Source of the DNA: JAWLGJ01 sp041685145
Lineage (GTDB): Bacteria; Pseudomonadota; Alphaproteobacteria; Rhodospirillales; Magnetospirillaceae
Assembly: GCA_041685145.1 (NCBI GenBank)
Contig: JAWLGJ010000009.1
Location: 11,370 to 75,369, forward strand
Length of the DNA: 64,000 nucleotides
Direction of reading: 5' to 3'
Notes under the pieces: model-generated
The model's database searches: none
The model's input: the letters and a program-made list of their open reading frames with translations, nothing else
Told to the model about the DNA's origin: nothing
Position numbers and translations under genes: made by a program
In this document: one piece after another, positions 49,187 to 58,429 of the stretch
Layout of the letters: each line of letters opens with the position of its first letter
How positions within the stretch are numbered: the stretch's first letter is position 1

Positions 49187-49834
49187 ATGAGCGCCGAACC
49201 CATCCCCGCCGTCCGCTCGTCCTGCGGCTGTTCCGCCACCGAGGCCGAGGCACGCGATTCCGCCTTTCGCCGGGTGCTGTGGGTGGCGCTGGCCCTCAAC
49301 GCGGCGATGTTCGTGGTCGAGATCGTCGCCGGCCTGCTGGCCAACTCGGTCGCCTTGCAGGCCGACGCCCTCGACTTCCTCGGCGACGCGGCCAATTACG
49401 GCATCAGCCTGGCGGTGCTGGCGCTCAGCCTGCGCTGGCGCGCGGCGGCGGCCCTCGTCAAGGGGCTGACGATGGGGGCGTTCGGCCTGTGGGTGGTGGG
49501 GCGAACGGCGTGGCATCTGCTGCACGGCACCGTGCCCAGCGCCGAGATCATGGGCGCGGTGGCGCTGCTGGCGCTGACGGTCAATCTGGGCGTGGCGGTG
49601 ATGCTGTACCGCTTTCGCGGCGGTGACGCCAACATGCGTTCGGTGTGGTTGTGCAGCCGCAACGACGCCATCGTCAACGCGGCGGTGATCCTTGCCGCCG
49701 GGGCGGTGGCCGCCACCGCCTCCAACCTGCCGGATGTGGCGGTGGCGGCGGTGGTGGCGGGCCTGGCGCTGACCGCCTCGGCGCAGGTCATCCGCCAGGC
49801 CGTCGGGGAACTGCGGCAGCCGCCGGCGCGCTGA
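49187..49834 (+). CDS. Cation diffusion facilitator family transporter
   Basis: The 215-residue protein has six membrane helices. Metal-site residues lie in helix II (ADALDFLGDAANYG) and helix V (SRNDAIVNAAVILAAG), as in CDF exporters of zinc, cobalt or manganese. An N-terminal CGCS could bind metal. It lacks the usual cytoplasmic C-terminal domain of about 90 residues, so it is a short CDF form. It is followed after 63 bp by the hemerythrin gene. Metal specificity is unknown; copper genes lie 2 kb away. Confidence 0.82.
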   Translation: MSAEPIPAVRSSCGCSATEAEARDSAFRRVLWVALALNAAMFVVEIVAGLLANSVALQADALDFLGDAANYGISLAVLALSLRWRAAAALVKGLTMGAFGLWVVGRTAWHLLHGTVPSAEIMGAVALLALTVNLGVAVMLYRFRGGDANMRSVWLCSRNDAIVNAAVILAAGAVAATASNLPDVAVAAVVAGLALTASAQVIRQAVGELRQPPAR

Positions 49835-49897
49835 GATTTCGTCCTTGTGCCGGGACGGCGCGTTGCGGTTCAATCGTCCGTGGAGGGAGGGTCGATC

Positions 49898-50461
49898 GTG
49901 CCGCTGCTGGACTGGACGGACGAACTCAACACCAACATCCGCGCCATCGACAACGATCATCGCCTGCTGGTCGAGATCATCAACGGCCTGCACGACGCGG
50001 TGCGCGGCGGGGCGGTCGACGAGGCCGGCGCCGAGCAGGGCCTGACGGCGCTGGTGCTTTACATCGAGGACCATTTCCGCCGCGAGGAAGCCTTCATGCG
50101 CGCCAGCGGCTATCCCCACCTCGCCGACCACATGCGCCGCCACCAGGAACTGGCGTTCGCCGTCTATGAGATCCAGCACATGTTCCGCCAGGATCCCGAC
50201 AGCCTGCTGCGCCCCGAGGTGTGGGAGTTCCTGGGCAACTGGCTGTCCATGCACATCCGCTGCTGCGACCTCGATTACGTCCCCTGGCTGCGTGGCGAGA
50301 AGGAGGGCGAGCCGCAGCCGCCCGAGGAACTGTGGCGCGCGGTGACCATGCGCGTGCCGGCGGCCAGCCTGCCCGCCCTCTTCCGCGCCGCCGCCATGCT
50401 GGCCGAGGGCGGCGACAAGGCCGATGCCCTGCGCCGTTTCCTGGAAGGCCGGCGCGGCTGA
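49898..50461 (+). CDS. Bacteriohemerythrin
   Basis: The GTG at 49898 (VPLLDWTDELNTNIRAID) is chosen because GGAGGGAGG lies just upstream; earlier codons do not resemble the family. The di-iron ligand pattern is present: the DNDHRLLVEIINGLHDA segment, HFRREEAFM, YPHLADHMRRHQEL and the last His and Asp in HIRCCDLDYV. These proteins reversibly bind oxygen in the cytoplasm and may deliver or sense it. The domain takes about 130 residues; a 55-residue Ala/Arg-rich tail follows, of unknown role. Confidence 0.88.
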   Translation: MPLLDWTDELNTNIRAIDNDHRLLVEIINGLHDAVRGGAVDEAGAEQGLTALVLYIEDHFRREEAFMRASGYPHLADHMRRHQELAFAVYEIQHMFRQDPDSLLRPEVWEFLGNWLSMHIRCCDLDYVPWLRGEKEGEPQPPEELWRAVTMRVPAASLPALFRAAAMLAEGGDKADALRRFLEGRRG

Positions 50462-50529
50462 CGGGAAACCGGCGGCCGGTTGCGGTGTTGGGGTCCAGGG
50501 GCCAGGCAAGACGGACGAAGGAGCGCGCC

Positions 50530-51927
<1,398 letters not shown>

Positions 51928-51943
51928 CCGGGCGGCGGCGCGG

Positions 51944-52153
51944 CTAGGCCTCCACCGCCCCCTGGAAATCGAAGCCGGCGGCGTCGACGGCGTTCTTGAC
52001 GGCGGCGGCGTCGTCGGCGCCGTCCACCGTCACCGCCGCCTTTTCCAGATCGACCCGCACACTGGCGGCCGGCAGGGCCGCCTTGATGGCGGATTCCACC
52101 GATTTCGCGCAACCGCCGCAGGTCATGCCGGCGACCCGATAGGTCTTGGCCAT
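51944..52153 (-). CDS. copZ: CopZ-like copper chaperone (heavy-metal-associated domain)
   Basis: The 69-residue protein is a single ferredoxin-like HMA domain with the metal motif GMTCGGC near residue 9. GGGAGGGG lies 8 bases before its ATG. It would carry Cu(I) in the cytoplasm to the CopA ATPase encoded 2 kb upstream. Its promoter contains a CueR-type box almost identical in arms to that of E. coli copA, so induction by copper is likely. A separate gene for a polysaccharide deacetylase sits between it and cueR. Confidence 0.92.
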   Translation of the reverse strand: MAKTYRVAGMTCGGCAKSVESAIKAALPAASVRVDLEKAAVTVDGADDAAAVKNAVDAAGFDFQGAVEA

Positions 52154-52188
52154 GTGCCATCCCCTCCCAAAACTGGAACGCTGTTGCC

Positions 52189-52219
52189 AGGATGAACCTT
52201 CCTGGCGCCGGAAGGTCAA
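52189..52219 (-). promoter_or_regulatory. CueR-type copper-responsive promoter of copZ
   Basis: On the minus strand TTGACC and CATCCT are 19 bp apart, the long spacer used by MerR-family activators. The dyad ACCTTCC-N7-GGAAGGT (52196-52216) lies in the spacer and has the arms and spacing known for E. coli CueR. The -35 overlaps the stop of the upstream gene. Confidence 0.8.
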
Positions 52220-53322
52220 GCGCCGCCGCCCCTGGTCATGCGTTCGCGCACCACGGCGCTGAGCGGCACCAGGACAAGCCCCTTGGCCTCCAGTTCCGGC
52301 AGCCATTCGGCCAGGGCGGCGATGGTGGCGTCGCGGGGATGGCCGATACCGACGGCGTAGCCGTGCGCCTCGGCGACGCGCTCCAGTTCCGTCAATTGCC
52401 GCCGCACCAGGGCGACGTCGTTCTGATTGTCGAGGAAGACGTGGCGCTCGGCGAAGGGCAGTTCCAGCTCGCCCGCCACGGCGGCGGCAACGCTGCGGTC
52501 GGTGGTCAGGGAGTCGAGAAACAGCATCCCCCGCTCTTTCAGCACCCCCAGCACCGTGCGCATGGCGCGTTCGTCGGCGGTGAAGCGGCTGCCCATGTGG
52601 TTGTTGACCCCGACGACGCCGTCGAAGCGCGCGAGGATATCCGCCACCAGGGCACGGATGCGGCTGTTGCTGTCCGAGACCCGCAGCACGTCGGGGCCGG
52701 GATCGACCGCCGTCGAACGCGGCTCCATCGCCATGTGGACCAGCAATTCATGGCCGCGCCGGCGCGCGGCGCGGGTCTGCGCCCGCAAGTCGTCGGCGTA
52801 GGAAAGGAAAGCGGTGGTCAGCGGCCCCGGCAGGTCGGCGATGGCCCGCGAGCGGCCTCGGTCGACGCCCATGTCGTCGATGACCACCGCCACCATCGGC
52901 CGCCCGGCGGCCTCGGGCGCCGGCACCGCATAACGCCGCCACGCCGGCACCGCGTCGGCCTCGGGGGCGGGTGGCGCCACCACCGACGGCGGCGGCAGTA
53001 CCGCCGCGGTGGGGGTCGGCGCCGACGGAGGTTGCGGGGACGGTGCCGGGGACGGTGCCGGGGATGGCCGATAGGCCGTCGCGGCCGGTTCCATAACGGC
53101 GGGGGTGTCAGCCTCCAGCCACTGACCCAGCCCCAGGCCCAGGGCGACACCCAACAGCAGCATCAGCCCCATCGCCGCCGCCAGGGCGCCGTTGGAGCCC
53201 AGCAGGCCGCCGTGGCGCGGCCGTCGCAGCAGGGCCCGCAGGCGGCTCGACAGCGAGGCCGGCGCCTGGAGGCGCGCGCGGCGGCCCCCGCCGCGCCCCG
53301 AACCGCCTTTCCCCTGCCTCAT
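52216..53322 (-). CDS. Divergent polysaccharide deacetylase (YibQ/DUF610 family)
   Basis: I choose ATG 53322; a GTG directly before it is also possible. The 368-residue protein has a basic cytoplasmic start, one membrane helix near residues 45-66 and a Pro/Ala-rich linker (SPAPSPAPSPQ). The catalytic-like domain starts near residue 140 with VAVVIDDMGVDRGRSRAI and continues with LLVHMAMEPRS and GVVGVNNHMGSRFT. The family has a NodB-like fold but partly altered metal residues; its substrate is unsettled. The domain should be periplasmic. It sits between cueR and copZ without an obvious copper role. A short tandem GGTGCCGGGGAC repeat encodes the linker. Confidence 0.88.
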   Translation of the reverse strand: MRQGKGGSGRGGGRRARLQAPASLSSRLRALLRRPRHGGLLGSNGALAAAMGLMLLLGVALGLGLGQWLEADTPAVMEPAATAYRPSPAPSPAPSPQPPSAPTPTAAVLPPPSVVAPPAPEADAVPAWRRYAVPAPEAAGRPMVAVVIDDMGVDRGRSRAIADLPGPLTTAFLSYADDLRAQTRAARRRGHELLVHMAMEPRSTAVDPGPDVLRVSDSNSRIRALVADILARFDGVVGVNNHMGSRFTADERAMRTVLGVLKERGMLFLDSLTTDRSVAAAVAGELELPFAERHVFLDNQNDVALVRRQLTELERVAEAHGYAVGIGHPRDATIAALAEWLPELEAKGLVLVPLSAVVRERMTRGGGA

Positions 53323-53385
53323 CACCGCCCCCGAAACCGCAAGATGAAGTCATCATAAGGATAGGCGGCACAAACGCAAAGGGCG

Positions 53386-53784
53386 TCAGGACGCGGCCGC
53401 GCTCGCCAGATCCTCCAGAATGGGGCAGTCGGGCCGTTCGTCCCCGTGGCAGCGGTGCGTCAACTGCAACAGCGTGTCGCGGATGGACTGCAATTCGCGG
53501 ATCTTGCGCTCGATGTCTTCGACGTGGCGCGTCGCCAACGCCTTCACTTCTTTGCTGGAACGGTGGTCGTTGCGCCACAGTTCGAGCAGGTTGCGGACAT
53601 CATTGACCGAAAAGCCCAGGCCGCGCGCCCTTTGCACGAACAACAGGGTCTGTACGTCCTGCTCGCTGTAATGGCGGTAGTTGTTGCCGCTGCGCCGGGC
53701 AGGGGGGATCAGCCCGATGGCTTCGTAGTACCGGATCGTCTTCGCCGGAACGCCGGATTTGGCGGCTGCTGTGCCTATGTTCAT
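53386..53784 (-). CDS. cueR: MerR-family copper efflux regulator CueR
   Basis: The 132-residue protein has the MerR wing-helix start (NIGTAAAKSGVPAKTIRYYEAIGLIPPA), a long dimerisation helix and the metal loop. Cys112 and Cys120 (CHGDERPDC) and Ser77 have exactly the numbering of E. coli CueR, which marks Cu(I)/Ag(I)/Au(I) specificity. It activates transcription by twisting 19-bp-spaced promoters such as those found upstream of copZ and copA. GGGAGG lies 8 bases before the ATG. A third CueR-like box lies 100 bp upstream, suggesting autoregulation. Confidence 0.95.
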   Translation of the reverse strand: MNIGTAAAKSGVPAKTIRYYEAIGLIPPARRSGNNYRHYSEQDVQTLLFVQRARGLGFSVNDVRNLLELWRNDHRSSKEVKALATRHVEDIERKIRELQSIRDTLLQLTHRCHGDERPDCPILEDLASAAAS

Positions 53785-53883
53785 TGCATAGCCTCCCAGT
53801 CAAGCCCCTCCTGCAAGCGATAATAAGCCACATTTTCATAAAATGCCATTCCCCGACTCTACTATATGGTAGCCCCGCCCCAC

Positions 53884-53907
53884 ACCTTCGAGTAGGCCGA
53901 AGGTCAA
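53884..53907 (-). promoter_or_regulatory. CueR-like box at the copA 3' end, upstream of cueR
   Basis: ACCTTCG-N7-CGAAGGT (53884-53904) is a perfect 7-7-7 dyad. It overlaps TTGACC on the minus strand, matching the copZ site through TTGACCTTC. No good -10 is found 19 bp on. A separate dyad, CTAC-N6-GTAG, lies at 53859-53872. It may control cueR or be a decayed promoter. Confidence 0.55.
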
Positions 53908-56351
53908 GGTAGCAGGCGGCGGCGCCTGAGCAGGAGGGAATTGGAGACCACGCTGACGCTGGAAAAGGCCATCGCGGCGCCGGCGATGACCGGCGTGAGC
54001 ATCGCCGCCGCCGCCGCCGGAATGGCGATGACGTTGTAGACAAAGGCCCAGAACAGGTTCTGGCGAATCTTGCCGTAGGTGGCCCGCGACAGGGCGATCG
54101 CGATGGGCAGCAGGGCCGGGTCGCCGCGCATCAGCGTCACCCCCGCCGCCTGCATGGCGACGTCGGTGCCGGTGCCGATGGCAATGCCGACATCGGCCGC
54201 CGCCAGGGCCGGCGCGTCGTTGACGCCGTCGCCGACCATCGCCACCACGCGGCCCTCGCCGCGCAGGCGTGCGACCTCGGCGGCCTTGTCCTCCGGCATG
54301 ACCTCGGCGATGACGCGGTCAATGCCCACCACCGCCGCCACCGCCTGCGCCGCCCGCCGGTTGTCGCCGGTCAGCATCACCGTCGCCACGCCCAGCGCCC
54401 GCAGCCGCCGCACGGCCTCGGCGGCCCCGGCCTTGACGGGATCGCTGACCGCCAGCAGCCCCAGCACCGCGCCGCCCTGGTCGGCCAGCCACATCACCGT
54501 GCGCCCTTGCGCCTCCAGCGCCTCGGCGGCGGCGTCGAGGCCGGCGGTGTCGACCTCCTGCTCGACCATCAGCCGGCGGCTGCCCAGCAGCAGGCCCCGC
54601 CCCCCGGCCTCGGCCCGCAGCCCGCGGCCGGTGATGGATTGGAACGCCCCCAGCGGCAGCAGGTCGAGGCCGTCGGCGCGGGCCAGCTCCAGCACCGCCC
54701 GCGCCAGCGGGTGCTCGCTGCCCTGCTGGGCCGAGGCGGCAAGGCGCACCACTTCCGCCTCGGCGGCGCCCGGCGCTGGCACCACGTCGCTGACCGCTGG
54801 GCGCCCCTCGGTGAGGGTGCCGGTCTTGTCGAAAACGATGGTGTCGACGCGGTGCGCCAGTTCCAGCGCCTGGGCGTCCTTGATGAGCACGCCGTGGCGC
54901 GCCGCCAGCCCGGTGCCGACCATGATCGCCGTCGGCGTCGCCAGCCCCAGCGCGCAGGGGCAGGCGATGACCAGCACCGAGATCGCCGCCACGAAGGCGC
55001 GGCCGTAATCGCCGGTGAGTCCGCCCCAGCCGAGGAAAGACAGCACCGCCACCAGCACCACCACCGGCACGAACACCGCCGAAATCCGGTCCACCAACCT
55101 TTGCACCGGTGCCTTGCTGGCCTGGGCGCCCTCGACCATGCGGATGATGCGGGCAATGGTGGAATCGGCGCCGACCGCGGTGGCGCGCAGACGCAGCAGC
55201 CCCTCGCCGTTGATGGCGCCGGCGGGCACCGCGTCGCCGGGCCCGCGCGGCACCGGCAGGCTTTCGCCGGTGATCAGCGACTCGTCGAGCTGGCTTTCCC
55301 CCGCCGCCACGGTGCCGTCCACCGGCACGCGCTCGCCGGGACGCACCAGCACCACGTCGCCCACCGCCACCGCCTCGGCCGGCAGTTCCACCACCTGGCC
55401 GTCGCGCTCGACACGGGCGACGTCGGGGCGCAGCTTCATCAACGCCCGGATGGCGGAGGCGGCGCTGCCCTTGGCGCGCGCCTCCAGCCACTTGCCCAGC
55501 AGCACCAGGGTAATGACGACGGCGGCGGCCTCGAAATACAGGTGGCCGCCGCCGTGACCGCTCAGCGTCATCCATACCGAGAGGCCATAAGCGGCGCTGG
55601 TGCCCATCGCCACCAGCACATCCATATTGCCGGCGCCGGCCCGCAGCGAGCGCCAGGCGCCGGTGTAGAAACGCCAGCCGGCCCAGAACTGCACCGGCGT
55701 CGCCAGCGCCATCTGCGTCCACGCCGACAGGCGGAACGGCACGCCCAGCAAATCCAGCACCATCTGCAGCACCAGCGGCAGAGTGAGGACGGCGGCGATG
55801 CCCAGGCGCAAAAGATCGCGGCGGCTCTCGCGCTCCCGCGCCGCCTCGTCCTGCGCCAGGCGGTCCTGGTCGTCGCGAACCGGGCTGGCCGCATAGCCGG
55901 CCCGCTCCACCGCCGCCACCAGCGCCGCCGGCGTCACCACGCCTTCCAGGCCCTCGACGGCGGCGCGCTCGGTGGCCAGGTTGACCTGCGCCGAGGTCAC
56001 CCCCGGCACCCGCCCCAGCACCTTTTCCAGCCGCGCCGAGCAGGCGGCGCAGGTCATGCCGCCGATGGACAGCGTCCACCGCCGCGCCGGCACGGCAAAG
56101 CCCGCCTTGGCCACCGCCGCCGCCACCGCCGCGGGGTCCGCGGCGGTGGGGTCGTAGCTGACCTCGGCACGCTCGGCGGCAAGGCTGACATTGGCGGCGC
56201 GCACGCCCGGCACCTGCGCCAACACTTTTTCCAGCCGCGCCGAACAGGCGGCGCAGGTCATTCCCCGCACCGGCAGGCTCAACACCACGGTTGCATCGGC
56301 ATCGGCGCCGGCGGCACCGGCGGCGACGCTATGGGGGGTATCGTCGGGCAT
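53904..56351 (-). CDS. copA: Copper-translocating P1B-type ATPase
   Basis: The 815-residue pump has two N-terminal heavy-metal domains with MTCAAC motifs (Cys33/Cys36 and Cys101/Cys104). Eight membrane helices follow, with the CPC transport motif in VIACPCALGLATPTA. Other landmarks are TGES in the actuator domain, the phosphorylated Asp in DKTGTLTEG, the P1B His-Pro in SEHPLARA and GDGVNDAPALAAADVG. C-terminal SSVSVVSNSLLLRRRR matches the CopA subgroup. It exports Cu(I) from the cytoplasm. The promoter just before the ATG has a CueR dyad. The -10 lies so close that the mRNA may begin at the start codon. Confidence 0.96.
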   Translation of the reverse strand: MPDDTPHSVAAGAAGADADATVVLSLPVRGMTCAACSARLEKVLAQVPGVRAANVSLAAERAEVSYDPTAADPAAVAAAVAKAGFAVPARRWTLSIGGMTCAACSARLEKVLGRVPGVTSAQVNLATERAAVEGLEGVVTPAALVAAVERAGYAASPVRDDQDRLAQDEAARERESRRDLLRLGIAAVLTLPLVLQMVLDLLGVPFRLSAWTQMALATPVQFWAGWRFYTGAWRSLRAGAGNMDVLVAMGTSAAYGLSVWMTLSGHGGGHLYFEAAAVVITLVLLGKWLEARAKGSAASAIRALMKLRPDVARVERDGQVVELPAEAVAVGDVVLVRPGERVPVDGTVAAGESQLDESLITGESLPVPRGPGDAVPAGAINGEGLLRLRATAVGADSTIARIIRMVEGAQASKAPVQRLVDRISAVFVPVVVLVAVLSFLGWGGLTGDYGRAFVAAISVLVIACPCALGLATPTAIMVGTGLAARHGVLIKDAQALELAHRVDTIVFDKTGTLTEGRPAVSDVVPAPGAAEAEVVRLAASAQQGSEHPLARAVLELARADGLDLLPLGAFQSITGRGLRAEAGGRGLLLGSRRLMVEQEVDTAGLDAAAEALEAQGRTVMWLADQGGAVLGLLAVSDPVKAGAAEAVRRLRALGVATVMLTGDNRRAAQAVAAVVGIDRVIAEVMPEDKAAEVARLRGEGRVVAMVGDGVNDAPALAAADVGIAIGTGTDVAMQAAGVTLMRGDPALLPIAIALSRATYGKIRQNLFWAFVYNVIAIPAAAAAMLTPVIAGAAMAFSSVSVVSNSLLLRRRRLLP

Positions 56352-56357
56352 GGTGCT

Positions 56358-56388
56358 AAGATGGTGGTTCCAGGAACTGGAACGTCAA
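56358..56388 (-). promoter_or_regulatory. CueR-type promoter of copA
   Basis: On the minus strand TTGACG and CATCTT are 19 bp apart, with the dyad GTTCCAG-N3-CTGGAAC (56367-56383) between. The -10 matches that of copZ in four bases. Six bases separate the -10 from the copA ATG, so transcription should start at or next to it. Confidence 0.75.
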
Positions 56389-56410
56389 GCGGCAGCCGCG
56401 CCGCGCCCGA

Positions 56411-58339
56411 TCAACGGGCTATTTCGCGGGCGGTCTCGGCGAGCAGGCGGCGGGGCGGCAACCAGACGGTGGCGACGGTTCCCTTGCCGGGGGTGCTTTC
56501 CAGCACCAGTTGGCCGTCGTGCATCTCGACCATGCGCCGGCACAGATACAGGCCCAGGCCCACGCCCTCATGCCGGCGCGGCAACGGCCCCTCAAGCTGG
56601 CTGAACGGCTCCAGGGCGCGCGGGATGTCCTCGGCGGCCATGCCGATGCCGGTGTCGCTGACGACGACGCACAGCCACGGCCGGCCACGGCCGCCCCGGC
56701 GCCGCAGGGCGGTGGCGATCTTGACCTCGCCGCCCTCGGGGGTGAACTTGACGGCGTTGCCGGCCAGATTGAGCAGCACCTGTTTCATCAGGCGGCGATC
56801 GGCCTTGACGTCCGGCACCGGCACCACCTCGTCGCCCAGGCGTACCCGGCCCTTCTCGGCGCGCGGGCGCAGGATGCGCAGCACCGCCTCGACGATCTCG
56901 CCGACGCCGACCTCTTCCTCGTGCAGTTCCAGCACCCCCGCCTCGATGCGCGAGAGATCGAGGATGTCGTCGATCAGGTCGCGCAGATGGGCGCCGGATT
57001 CAAAGATGTTCTGGGCGTATTCGCGATAGCGCGCGTCCAGCGGCCCCAGCACGCCCAGGCTCATGGTTTCGGCGAATCCCAGGATGGCGTTGAGCGGCGT
57101 GCGCAACTCGTGGCTCATCGTCGCCAGGAACTGCGACTTGGCGCGGCTGGCGTATTCGGCGCGTTCCTTCGCCGCCAGCAGGGCCTCCTCCGCCGCCCTC
57201 TGTTGGGTAATGTCCTGGACGGTGCCGCTGATGACGCGATTGTTGTTCAGGTCGCGCCAGCCCTCGGTGCAGCCGCGGAAGATGCGCACCTCGCCGGCGA
57301 CGATGGCCCGGAACTCGTAGGGGCGGCGCGTCGAGGCCAGGCGCGTGAACTGCCGCGCCAGGTCGCGGATGCGCTCGCGGTCCTCGTGGTGAACAAGGTC
57401 AAGGAACGCGGCGAAGGAGGGCTGGAAGGTCTCGGGATCGACCTGGAACAGGCGGTACTGCTCGTCCGACCACCACAGCGCGCCGGTGCCGACATTCCAC
57501 TCCCAGGAGCCCATATGCGCCAGGTTCTGCGCGCGCGCCAGCCTCGCCTCATGGGCGCGAATCGCCTGTTCGGCCAGCTTGCGCTCGGTAATGTCCTGCA
57601 TCACGCCGGTCAGGCCGACGACGCGCCCGGAACGGTCGGTCAGGGCCTCGGCATGGCAGACGCAGTGCACGATGCGGCGGTCGGGCCGCCGGATGCGGTA
57701 CTCCAGATCACCGGCGCCGCCGTCGCGCAGAATGCGTTCCTGAAACTCCCGCAGGCGCGGCCGGTCCGGGGGGTGCACCAGGCGCGAAAACACGTCCTTG
57801 GTCATCGGGGCGTTGCGCGCCCCCAGCCCCAGCAGGCGGTAATACTCCTCGGTGCCCCAAATTTCACCGGTGTCCGTGTCCAGCCGCCAGCAGCCCAGCC
57901 GCGCCATGCGTTGGGCCGTGGCCAGGCGGAACTGGGTCTCGGCCTCGTGCTCCTGAAGGCGATGGCCGCCGACCTTGCGCGTTATGCCGCGATAGCCGGC
58001 AAAGGCGCCGTCGCGATAGAAGGGGTCCGCCCGCAGGTTCAGCAGCACGGTGCCGCCGTCGGGGCGGTTCCAGATTACCGCCGTTTCGGCGGGCGGGCGC
58101 CGTTCGGCGAGGGCGCGATGCACGCTTCGCCAGCGTTCGGCCTCGCTGGGCGTGATGGGGACGTAGTTTTCGAGAATTTCCTGGTAATGGCGGCCGACGA
58201 GCACCTCGGACGGAACACCGAGCATCTCGGGCACTCGCCCGTGCACGAATGCCAGGCGCAATTCGGCGTCGAGTTCCCAATAGAGCTCGGAACTCATTTG
58301 CGCGAAGGCGTCCAAACGCTCCGCCGCCACGTCGGGCAC
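56411..58339 (-). CDS. Multi-PAS hybrid-free sensor histidine kinase
   Basis: The GTG start has GGGAGGG 5 bases upstream. The 642-residue protein carries three PAS domains (near residues 10-125, 135-255 and 275-385; seen in the repeated ends YRGITRKV, GVMQDITERKLAE and GTVQDITQQRAAEE). A HisKA domain follows with acceptor His in MSHELRTPLNAILGF, then an HATPase with VSDTGIGM and HEGVGLGLYLCRRMVEMH. There are no membrane helices, so it senses internal cues such as redox or small ligands. No receiver domain and no adjacent response regulator are seen. The copA promoter begins right after its stop. Confidence 0.92.
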   Translation of the reverse strand: MPDVAAERLDAFAQMSSELYWELDAELRLAFVHGRVPEMLGVPSEVLVGRHYQEILENYVPITPSEAERWRSVHRALAERRPPAETAVIWNRPDGGTVLLNLRADPFYRDGAFAGYRGITRKVGGHRLQEHEAETQFRLATAQRMARLGCWRLDTDTGEIWGTEEYYRLLGLGARNAPMTKDVFSRLVHPPDRPRLREFQERILRDGGAGDLEYRIRRPDRRIVHCVCHAEALTDRSGRVVGLTGVMQDITERKLAEQAIRAHEARLARAQNLAHMGSWEWNVGTGALWWSDEQYRLFQVDPETFQPSFAAFLDLVHHEDRERIRDLARQFTRLASTRRPYEFRAIVAGEVRIFRGCTEGWRDLNNNRVISGTVQDITQQRAAEEALLAAKERAEYASRAKSQFLATMSHELRTPLNAILGFAETMSLGVLGPLDARYREYAQNIFESGAHLRDLIDDILDLSRIEAGVLELHEEEVGVGEIVEAVLRILRPRAEKGRVRLGDEVVPVPDVKADRRLMKQVLLNLAGNAVKFTPEGGEVKIATALRRRGGRGRPWLCVVVSDTGIGMAAEDIPRALEPFSQLEGPLPRRHEGVGLGLYLCRRMVEMHDGQLVLESTPGKGTVATVWLPPRRLLAETAREIAR

Positions 58340-58429
58340 GTGGCCCTCCCTGCTCTATGTTATCACGCCGCCATTATGTGACCCGCGGCGCCTTGCCGCC
58401 GTAAAGGGTGCCGAGACTCTTGGCCGGGT

